The translations under genes were made by a program, and so were the position numbers. Below are positions 1 to 6,212 of a stretch of DNA of 46,458 nucleotides, piece by piece. Source of the DNA: Candidatus Omnitrophota bacterium (lineage in GTDB: Bacteria; Omnitrophota; Gorgyraeia; Aquiviventales; Aquiviventaceae); assembly GCA_016180575.1 (NCBI GenBank), contig JACPAY010000016.1, forward strand, positions 1-46,458, given 5' to 3'. Positions within the stretch are counted from its first letter, which is position 1. Every line of letters starts with the position of its first letter. Under the pieces are notes generated by a model, which had not been told where the DNA came from, made no database searches, and was given only the letters and a program-made list of their open reading frames with translations.

Positions 1-1569
1 CCGTGGGCCAGCGCGCCCTGGCTCGACTTTTCCCAGGCGGCGGCGCGGACCCGCCTGGAGGAGGCGCTCGGGACAGTTCGCAAGCAACTCGGCCACGAGT
101 ATCCGCTGCTGGTGGGTTCCGGAGAGGTGCGGACGGCCAAGACGCTGGCGGTCCGCAACCCGGCGGCCCCGACGGAGGCGATCGGGAGCGTCGCCCAGGC
201 CAGCCCCGAGGACGTCGACCGGGCCGTGCGCGCAGCCGAGGCCGCCCAGCCGCGCTGGGCGCGCATGCCGGCGCGCGAGCGGACCGCCTGCCTGCGCCGC
301 GCCGCGGCCCTGATGCTGGAGCGGCGCGAGCTACTGACCGCCTGGGAGATCCTCGAGGTCGGCAAGACGTGGCGGGAGGCCGACGTCGACGTCGCGGAGG
401 CGATCGACTACCTGGAATACTACGCCTGGAGCATGGACGAGCTGGCGAAGGGCCGTCCGCTCCTGCAGCTTCCGGGCGAGCGCAACGAGTACCGATATGT
501 CCCCCGCGGGGTGGCCGCGGTCATCGCGCCGTGGAATTTCCCCATCGCCATCCTGACCGGCATGGCCTCGGCGGCGCTCGCGGCCGGGAACGCCGTTCTC
601 CTCAAGCCCGCCGGGCAGTCGCCCATCACGGCGGCGCACGTGGCCGCCATCCTCCGCGCCGCCGGCATCCCGCCCGGGGTCGTCCAGTACCTGCCGGGCC
701 GCGGCGAGGAAGCGGGGACGGCGCTCGTGCGCCATCCGGGCGTCCACGCGGTCCTCTTCACCGGCTCCCGGGCGGTCGGCCTCTCGATCCACGCCGCGTG
801 CGCCGCGGTGCCGGCGGGGCAGCGGTTCGTCAAGCACGTCGTGGCGGAGATGGGCGGCAAGAACGCGATCATCGTCGACGCGGACGCGGACCTTGACGCG
901 GCCGTCGCCGGCACGCTGCGCTCCGCCTTCGGCTACGGCGGGCAGAAGTGCTCGGCCGCCTCCCGGGTGATCGCGCACGCCGCGGTCGCCGACCGGTTCG
1001 TCGCGCGCCTGGCGGCAGCGGCGGACCGCCTCGTGGTCGGCGACCCGTCGGATCCCGGCACCGACATGGGGCCGCTCATCGATGAGACGGCCAAGCGGCG
1101 CCTGCTGGAGGCGGCGGCGCGCGTCCGTCAGGTGGGGAGCGTGGCCTACGCGTATCCCGCCGCGCGGCTGCCGCGCGAGGGCCACTTCGTCGGCCCGCTC
1201 ATCGCCGCGGACGTGCCCCGGCACGATCCGCTGGCCACCGAGGAGCTGTTCGGCCCGCTCCTGTGCGTCTTCCGCGTCGAAACGTTCGAGGAGGCGCTGG
1301 CGCTGGCCAACGACACCGACTACGCGTTGACCGGCGGGGTCTACTCCCGCTCGCCGGCGCACTGCGAGCTGGCGATCCGCGCCTTCGACGTGGGGAACCT
1401 GTACCTCAACCGGCCCATCACCGGCGCGATGGTCGGCCGGCAGCCGTTCGGTGGCCATCGCCTCTCCGGGCTCGGCACGAAGGCCGGCGGGCCGGACTAC
1501 CTCCTCCAACTCGTGCTGGCGAAGACCATCTGCGCCAGCACCGCCCGCCACGGCATCCCCCTTGAATAA
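1..1569 (+). CDS. Delta-1-pyrroline-5-carboxylate-type aldehyde dehydrogenase, 5' partial
   Basis: The reading frame is open from base 1, so the N-terminus lies outside the window; about 522 residues are visible. It is an NAD(P)-dependent aldehyde dehydrogenase. Visible family features are the APWNFP segment followed by a small-residue stretch (bases about 526-590), the catalytic Glu in AEMGGKNA (bases 847-849) and the nucleophile Cys in GQKCSAAS (bases 949-951). The N-terminal text (VRTAK...NPA.PTEAIGSVAQASPEDVDRAV) and the WREADVDVAEAIDYLEYYA segment resemble the P5C dehydrogenase (RocA/PutA C-terminal) branch, which oxidises glutamate semialdehyde/P5C to glutamate in proline breakdown. An ATG at 112 exists, but homologous sequence continues upstream of it. 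Whether a proline dehydrogenase domain or gene precedes it cannot be seen. The family call is firm; substrate is inferred. Confidence 0.88.
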   Translation, partial: PWASAPWLDFSQAAARTRLEEALGTVRKQLGHEYPLLVGSGEVRTAKTLAVRNPAAPTEAIGSVAQASPEDVDRAVRAAEAAQPRWARMPARERTACLRRAAALMLERRELLTAWEILEVGKTWREADVDVAEAIDYLEYYAWSMDELAKGRPLLQLPGERNEYRYVPRGVAAVIAPWNFPIAILTGMASAALAAGNAVLLKPAGQSPITAAHVAAILRAAGIPPGVVQYLPGRGEEAGTALVRHPGVHAVLFTGSRAVGLSIHAACAAVPAGQRFVKHVVAEMGGKNAIIVDADADLDAAVAGTLRSAFGYGGQKCSAASRVIAHAAVADRFVARLAAAADRLVVGDPSDPGTDMGPLIDETAKRRLLEAAARVRQVGSVAYAYPAARLPREGHFVGPLIAADVPRHDPLATEELFGPLLCVFRVETFEEALALANDTDYALTGGVYSRSPAHCELAIRAFDVGNLYLNRPITGAMVGRQPFGGHRLSGLGTKAGGPDYLLQLVLAKTICASTARHGIPLE

Positions 1570-1575
1570 TCGGGT

Positions 1576-1696
1576 GCTGTCTCAATTTGGCGGGTGACGC
1601 GGAGCCGGGGCCCCCGCCGCCTGCCCGCAGGCCGACGAGGCCGAGGACAGCCGGCGGGGTGGCGGCGCGGCAGGACCCGCCAAATTGAGACACGAC
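1576..1696. repeat. Family A inverted-repeat element, copy 1
   Basis: Two arms carrying TGTCTCAATTTGGCGGGT face each other: the left arm is about 1576-1600 and the right arm, reverse-complemented, about 1670-1696. The GC-rich centre has further small dyads. A second copy in the opposite orientation lies at 11346-11490. The outer ~30 bp of the two copies match and the centres differ, which is a MITE-like arrangement. It fills most of the gap between the dehydrogenase stop and the next promoter, and it could also act as a terminator hairpin. Confidence 0.85.
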
Positions 1697-1707
1697 CAAT
1701 AATCGCG

Positions 1708-1736
1708 TTGACAGGGCGGGCCCGCCCTGCTAGCCT
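1708..1736 (+). promoter_or_regulatory. Sigma-70-type promoter for the hemerythrin-like gene
   Basis: TTGACA at 1708-1713, a 17-nt spacer containing a GGGCGGGCCCGCCC palindrome, then TAGCCT at 1731-1736. The predicted start is about 1743, giving a ~40-nt leader before the ATG at 1784. Confidence 0.6.
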
Positions 1737-1783
1737 GAGGTCTGGTTACCGTTCGCAGCGCTTCCGAGCAAGAGAGGTGAGCC

Positions 1784-2377
1784 ATGGAAGCGACCCGCCA
1801 ATTGCGACAGGATCACGACCTCCTCCGGAAGAAGCTCATCCTCTTGGAGTCCGCCCTCCAGGTCGCGCCAGAGGCGCGGTTTGTCCTGCGGGAGATGTGC
1901 TTCTCCCTGCAGCGCCTGCTCCATGACCACATCGTCCGGGAGACGCCGGTGCTCGAGCGGTGCGCGCAGCGCGACCGCATCGCGGACCACCAGGACACGC
2001 GCAGCCTGGTGCGCACCGTGAACGAGCTGCTCCTGAGCGGGATGCGGGCCTCGATGCCCACCGTCGTCCTGTGGCTCTCCAAGCTGATCGAGCTGCTCCG
2101 GGAGCAGATGGCGCAGCAGGAGCGCGCGATGGTCGACGCGCTCGAGCAGGCGGCGAGCGCGCCGCCCGTCGAGGTCCCGACGGACATCTCCGGCGGGATG
2201 AGCGTCAACGAGATCCTCCAGCGCTACCCAAAGACCCAGCGGCTCTTCGAGCACCTCCACATCAACCGCCTCCAGGAAGGCTACGAAAGCGTCGATGAGG
2301 TCGCCTGGCACCACGGCATGGACGTGTCGCAGTTCCTCGAGCAGCTGCGCCAGGCCGCGACCTCCTTCGCCTCGTAA
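1784..2377 (+). CDS. Hemerythrin-like protein with DUF1858-like C-terminal domain
   Basis: 197 residues. Residues 1-120 form a helical hemerythrin/HHE-like region with candidate iron ligands H11, H47/H49, E53 and H69. The last-helix ligand motif (usually HxxxEE) is replaced by EQMAQQERAM, so the di-iron site looks incomplete. After a Pro-rich linker, residues 138-190 (MSVNEILQRYPKTQRLFEH...) resemble the DUF1858 fold often attached to such proteins, but without its usual cysteines. The start ATG is preceded by GAGAGGTGA. The protein has no signal peptide, so it is probably a cytoplasmic sensor or oxygen/NO-responsive protein. Domain assignment is fairly secure; oxygen binding is doubtful because of the missing ligand. 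Confidence 0.7.
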   Translation: MEATRQLRQDHDLLRKKLILLESALQVAPEARFVLREMCFSLQRLLHDHIVRETPVLERCAQRDRIADHQDTRSLVRTVNELLLSGMRASMPTVVLWLSKLIELLREQMAQQERAMVDALEQAASAPPVEVPTDISGGMSVNEILQRYPKTQRLFEHLHINRLQEGYESVDEVAWHHGMDVSQFLEQLRQAATSFAS

Positions 2378-2417
2378 CGGCCGCCCCCGGCATTTCCCCC
2401 GTACGCCGCGCCGCACG

Positions 2418-2426
2418 TGCTATACT
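2418..2426 (+). promoter_or_regulatory. Extended -10 promoter for the thioredoxin-like gene
   Basis: TGC immediately followed by TATACT (2421-2426) forms an extended -10. There is no recognisable -35 at 17 nt. The expected start is about 2433, 31 nt before the ATG at 2464. Confidence 0.5.
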
Positions 2427-2463
2427 CACAGCAGGATTGCTTCAGCGATCGAAAGGAGCCGCG

Positions 2464-3144
2464 ATGCCTGATGGGAAGCGCCCGCTTGCGCGGGCCGTGA
2501 TGGGGGGAATCGTGTCACTGGTGTTGTGCGGGAGCCAGGCCGGCCGGGCGGACGAGGTCAAGCTGAAGGACGGCGCGACGGTGTCCGCCACCGTGCTGCA
2601 GCGGGACGGTGAAACCGTGATCCTGCAGGTGCCGCGCGCATCGGTCGAGCTGGTGAACGGCGCACCGCTTCCGCCGCCGGTGGCGGCCGGCACCCCGGCC
2701 CCGGAGTTCACCGCGGTGGACCTTGCGGGCGTCACCCGCACCCTGAGCGAGCACCGCGGGCACCCCGCGCTCGTGCAGTTCTGGGCGAGCTGGTGCCCCC
2801 ACTGCCGCTCGGACCTCTCCTTGGTGAAGCAGCTGTTCACGCAGCACCAGGGGAAGCTGGGCCTGGTGACGGTCAGCATCGACCAGGACCTTGAGCAGTT
2901 GCAGGCGTTCCTCAAGGAGCAGCAGGTGGCCTTCCCCGTGATCGCCGCCGCATCGCATCCGGACCTGGCGGAGCGCTATGAGGTGCAGGGCGTGCCGGCC
3001 TACTACCTCATCGACGCTGACGGGGTGATCGCCAAGACCTGGAGCGGGTCGGTCACCGAGCACCCGTCCGATTTCGAGGAGGTCGTCGCCCGCCTCATCA
3101 GCGGTCCAGCGCCTCAAGCTGCCGCTGCAGGTTCTGCCAACTGA
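2464..3144 (+). CDS. Secreted TlpA/ResA-like thioredoxin-fold protein
   Basis: 226 residues. The ATG at 2464 is chosen because AAAGGAG lies 5 nt upstream (2452-2458). An N-terminal hydrophobic segment ends near AGRADE, consistent with a signal peptide or anchor. Residues ~30-65 (VKLKDGATVSATVLQRDGETVILQ) look like a small beta module. The thioredoxin fold follows, with the active site WCPHC (C111, C114) and the cis-proline region VQGVPAYYLID. It is likely a periplasmic thiol-disulfide oxidoreductase used in cytochrome maturation or disulfide reduction; the partner is not visible. Its 3' end overlaps the convergent M48 gene by 47 nt. Confidence 0.88.
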   Translation: MPDGKRPLARAVMGGIVSLVLCGSQAGRADEVKLKDGATVSATVLQRDGETVILQVPRASVELVNGAPLPPPVAAGTPAPEFTAVDLAGVTRTLSEHRGHPALVQFWASWCPHCRSDLSLVKQLFTQHQGKLGLVTVSIDQDLEQLQAFLKEQQVAFPVIAAASHPDLAERYEVQGVPAYYLIDADGVIAKTWSGSVTEHPSDFEEVVARLISGPAPQAAAAGSAN

Positions 3145-4087
3145 CCGAGCCTCTCGGGTAGAGCCGCTGTGCCTCCCGCAGCGCCTTCCGCTGCGCCTCA
3201 ACGTCCGGTATCAGATACCGGTCGTTAGCCGGGTGTGTTGGCCGGTATCTGATACCGGAACTGGTCTCCGCGAGATACCGTTCGAGGTAGTCGCGCCGCA
3301 CGCTGGTGTACGGGTGGGTGCGCATGAACGGCCAGGGGTAGTCAAACCGGCTGAAATCCTGCAGCAGATCCAGCGCCGCCCGCGGCGCAAACCCCGCTCG
3401 GCTCACGTACCGGATCCCCAGCTGGTCCGCCTCCAGCTCCTGTTCCTGGCTGTAGCCGCTGTTCGCCACATCCTGCAGGAGGCCGACGGCATCGACGGCG
3501 ATCCGCCCCGCCTGCTGCGCGGCGTCGCTTGCGCCGCGCGTCGCCGCCGCGGCGCCAGCGGCGGCGAGGGCGATCATGAGCTGTTGCTGCTGGAGCCGCC
3601 GGTAGCGCTTGACCAGGTGCTGCGCGACGGTGTGCGCCAGCTCATGGGCGAGGATGAACGCCAGCTCATCGACCCGGCTGCCGCGTCCGGCGAGGTACTG
3701 GACCATCCCGGTCGAGAGGTAGATGCGGCCGTCCGCCAGCGCGGCCGCGTTGGGGTCGTCATCCGCATAGAGGTAGGCGCGGTAGTGCAGGGCGGGGCGT
3801 TCGGTGACGCGGCTTAAGCGGTCCACGACGCCCTGGACGTCCATCCCGGCGAGCCGCTCGTTCCACCCGAGCCGGCGCGCGCCCTGTTGCTCAAACTCCC
3901 TGGCTTGGATCGCGCTGATCTCCCGCTCGATCTCCAGCGCGTCCGCCGATTCCTCCGGCGCCGGGGTCGGGCGAACGGCGTACTGGGGCGTCGCGCACCC
4001 GGCGAGGAGTAACAATACGGTGGGTAAAGCGTAATGCGTAATGCGTAATGGAAAGCGTGTCGATAGTCGAGCGCCCGAGGTCTTCAT
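3098..4087 (-). CDS. M48-family zinc metallopeptidase lipoprotein
   Basis: 329 residues. The lipoprotein signal ends in LLLLAGC (C31). The zinc site is HELAH (H148, E149, H152), with the downstream Glu in QELEADQLG. The family includes BepA/Oma1-like periplasmic quality-control proteases. The start region is unusual: residues RITHYALP are encoded by a family E repeat arm, and the ATG itself lies just inside the other arm. A second oddity is near the C-terminus, where GIRYRPTHPANDRYLIP is encoded by a family C palindrome (3205-3258) that keeps the frame open. It lies 33 nt downstream of the helicase gene on the same strand, so the two may be co-transcribed. Peptidase call secure; substrate unknown. 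Confidence 0.9.
   Translation of the reverse strand: MKTSGARLSTRFPLRITHYALPTVLLLLAGCATPQYAVRPTPAPEESADALEIEREISAIQAREFEQQGARRLGWNERLAGMDVQGVVDRLSRVTERPALHYRAYLYADDDPNAAALADGRIYLSTGMVQYLAGRGSRVDELAFILAHELAHTVAQHLVKRYRRLQQQQLMIALAAAGAAAATRGASDAAQQAGRIAVDAVGLLQDVANSGYSQEQELEADQLGIRYVSRAGFAPRAALDLLQDFSRFDYPWPFMRTHPYTSVRRDYLERYLAETSSGIRYRPTHPANDRYLIPDVEAQRKALREAQRLYPRGSVSWQNLQRQLEALDR
3205..3258. repeat. Family C nested palindrome inside the M48 gene
   Basis: CCGGTATCAGATACCGG (3205-3221) and CCGGTATCTGATACCGG (3242-3258) are each palindromic and are inverse copies of one another around a 20-nt loop. The flank on the 3258 side reads AGTTCC on the minus strand, as in the other two copies (19231 and 41865 regions). 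It is inserted in frame in the coding sequence of the peptidase. Confidence 0.9.
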
Positions 4088-4113
4088 TGCGCTTTACGCA
4101 TTACCCATTACGC
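4022..4113. repeat. Family E repeat (GCGTAATGCGTAATG) at the start of the M48 gene
   Basis: The left arm 4022-4051 has three tandem GCGTAATG-like units. The right arm 4085-4113 has their inverse (TTACGCATTACCCATTACGC). A related copy lies at 41570-41654. The M48 start codon (4087-4085 on minus) and much of its signal peptide lie within this element. Confidence 0.85.
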
Positions 4114-4120
4114 AGGAGGC

Positions 4121-6112
4121 TCACCCAAGCCTCAGCTGGGCTTCGGCATCGATGACATCCCGGTTGATGCGCCGCATCGCCTTCTCCGCGGTCGCGCGCA
4201 GCGCCGCGTCGCCCGCGGGCATCTCCGCGAGCTGGCGCAGGAGCTGGACCGCCATCCGGAAGTACCGCACGATCTCCCCCTCGTCCACGTCGCAGAGCCG
4301 GGCGATCCGGTCAAATGGTGCCGCCCCCATCCAAGCCTCCATGGCATGGGAGAGGTGGAACGACGGGGATTTGGTCTTCGGGGCGATGCGGAACCGCGTC
4401 TCCTCTTTGTGGATGCGGCTCAACGGCTCACGGCAGAGCGCGGCGAGCCGCTTGCTCAGATGGTGCGAGCGGGGCAGGGCGGCGCCCGGCCGCGGCTCAT
4501 AGACGACCGCCGTCATCAGGACGGCCAGCGCCACCGGATCCAGGCCGGCGAGCCGGCGCTGGGCGTGGAGTTCGGTGATGAGCAGCTCATAGCCGTAGAC
4601 CCACGCGCCGAACTCGCCTTTCGGCGTCAGGGCGGTGCGGGTGAGGTACCCCATCGCTTCCAGCAGGTCCAGCTTGCGCTGCATGAGGTCCAGCCCCTGC
4701 TGGCGCTGCGCGCCGCTCGTCTGCGCATAGTAGAGCGTCTTCGGGAACATATCGAGCAGCGAGCGGCCGCGGTGGCGGTAGAGGTTGAGGAGCGTCGCAT
4801 AGGCGGTGTTGAACCGGCTCTGCACCGGCTCCGGCGTCGCCTGGAGCAGGTGCAGGACCTCCGGGTAGGAGACATGGCGGGGATTGACGCGCAGGTACAC
4901 GAAGCCCTCCGCATCCATGCCGCGCCGGCCGGCGCGGCCCGCCATCTGCTGGAACTCCCGCCGGCGCAGCAGCCGGAAGCCGTGGGGCCCGCGCTTGTCC
5001 AGCGCGTCCAGGACGACGCTGCGCGCCGGCATGTTGACGCCCAGCGCGAACGTCTCCGTCGTGACGATGACCTTCATCAGGCGGCTGGTGAAGCAGCGCT
5101 CCAGGACCTCCTTCAGCGTCGGCAGCATCCCGGCGTGATGGAAGCCGACGCCCCGGTCGATGAGGCGCCCGAGCGCTTCGGCGCCGCGGTCATGGGTGAG
5201 CTGGTAGCGCGCGCAGAGCTCGTCGAACAGCGCCCGGAGCGCCGCGCGCTCCTTCGCGTCGAGCAGCGGGAATCCCGACAGCTCCCAGGCCAGCTCCTCG
5301 GTCCGCCGCCTGCCGAACGTGAAGAAGATGCACGGCAGCTGGTCGCGGTCATGCAGCTCCCGGATGAGCGGCTCCAGGCGGTTGGGGTGCAGGGGAAACT
5401 GGCGCCGCTGCCCATGGCGGAAGCGCAGCCGGCCCCAGTCCTCGACGCCCTGGTAGCCCGCGCGCTTGAGCTCCTCGGCTCCGGCGAGGATCCGGTTCTG
5501 GCACTGGAAGCGGACGCTGAGCGGCACGGGCCGGTGCGTCTCCTCGATGACCTCGACGGGCCGCTGGTGGACGGCGCGGATCCACTGCGCCAGCTCCTGC
5601 ACGTTGGGGATGGTCGCGCTGAGCGCCAGCAGGTTGATGTGGGGCGGGGTGAAGAGGATCGCCTCCTCCCACACGGTCCCGCGCTCCGGATCATCGAGGA
5701 AGTGGACCTCGTCGAAGATGATCCAGGCGTAGCCGGCGAGCCGCTCGATGTCCTCGAGCAGCGTGTTGCGGTAGATCTCGGTGGTCATGATGACGAGCGG
5801 GGCGGTGGGGTTGATGGTGACGTCGCCCGTCATGATGCCCACCTGGTTGCCGCCCGCCCCGGCACGCGTGCCCGGCGGGCCGGGGTGGCGCGCGGTGAAG
5901 TCGCGGAACTTCTGGTTGCTCAGCGCCTTGATGGGCGCCGTGTAGATGAGGCGCTGGCGCCGCTCGAACGCGCGCTCGATGACGTAGTCCGCCAGCACGG
6001 TCTTGCCGGAGCCGGTCGGCGCGGCGACGAAGAGCGAGGCCCCGCTCTCGATGACGTCGATGGCCCGCTGCTGGAACGGGTCGTAGGGAAACGGGTGGAT
6101 GGCCGGTGGCAT
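4121..6112 (-). CDS. Ski2/Mtr4-type DExH-box RNA helicase
   Basis: 663 residues. Superfamily 2 helicase motifs appear in order: Walker A APTGSGKT (31-38), the TAPIKALSNQKFRDF motif Ia region, DEVH box (134-137), SATIPN motif III, then domain 2 with VTTETFALGVNMPA and the motif VI core QQMAGRAGRRG. The C-terminal helical part is like the DSHCT region of Ski2/Mtr4 helicases, which unwind RNA for decay or ribosome maturation. Bacterial homologues occur but are less usual than RhlB/DeaD-type helicases. No Zn cluster or accessory domain is seen. It begins in a short divergent promoter region shared with the phosphodiesterase gene and is followed by the M48 gene. Confidence 0.9.
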   Translation of the reverse strand: MPPAIHPFPYDPFQQRAIDVIESGASLFVAAPTGSGKTVLADYVIERAFERRQRLIYTAPIKALSNQKFRDFTARHPGPPGTRAGAGGNQVGIMTGDVTINPTAPLVIMTTEIYRNTLLEDIERLAGYAWIIFDEVHFLDDPERGTVWEEAILFTPPHINLLALSATIPNVQELAQWIRAVHQRPVEVIEETHRPVPLSVRFQCQNRILAGAEELKRAGYQGVEDWGRLRFRHGQRRQFPLHPNRLEPLIRELHDRDQLPCIFFTFGRRRTEELAWELSGFPLLDAKERAALRALFDELCARYQLTHDRGAEALGRLIDRGVGFHHAGMLPTLKEVLERCFTSRLMKVIVTTETFALGVNMPARSVVLDALDKRGPHGFRLLRRREFQQMAGRAGRRGMDAEGFVYLRVNPRHVSYPEVLHLLQATPEPVQSRFNTAYATLLNLYRHRGRSLLDMFPKTLYYAQTSGAQRQQGLDLMQRKLDLLEAMGYLTRTALTPKGEFGAWVYGYELLITELHAQRRLAGLDPVALAVLMTAVVYEPRPGAALPRSHHLSKRLAALCREPLSRIHKEETRFRIAPKTKSPSFHLSHAMEAWMGAAPFDRIARLCDVDEGEIVRYFRMAVQLLRQLAEMPAGDAALRATAEKAMRRINRDVIDAEAQLRLG

Positions 6113-6178
6113 TCGTAATCATTGTATAATACCACCTATGTCGCATACAATTCGGTACCTGGTACCATTTCGCTTGCG
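6113..6178. promoter_or_regulatory. Divergent promoter region with TATAAT
   Basis: TATAAT occurs at 6125-6130 on the plus strand. Its complement gives ATTATA on minus, so one AT-rich island may serve both the helicase (start 6112, minus) and the phosphodiesterase (start 6179, plus). No convincing -35 elements were found. This is the only AT-rich stretch between the two genes. Confidence 0.4.
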
Positions 6179-6212
6179 ATGAGAGGCTGGGCGAAATGGT
6201 ACCTGGTACCGG
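6155..6212. repeat. Family D palindrome over a start codon
   Basis: The arms GGTACCTGGTACCATTTCGC and GCGAAATGGTACCTGGTACC pair at 19 of 20 positions around a 17-18-nt loop. The loop contains the ATG at 6179, and the right arm encodes residues KWYLVPG of the signal peptide. A reduced form, AAAGGTACCCGGTACTTTT, is at 42374-42391. Confidence 0.85.

Noticed and set aside
3-896. Long open frame of 297 codons in the +3 frame
   Set aside because: It is an Arg/Gly/Pro-rich shadow of the aldehyde dehydrogenase frame, produced by high GC content.
4346-6118. 590-codon plus-strand open frame opposite the helicase
   Set aside because: It is antisense to a gene with complete helicase motifs, and its translation is low-complexity Arg/Ala/Glu-rich without recognisable domains.
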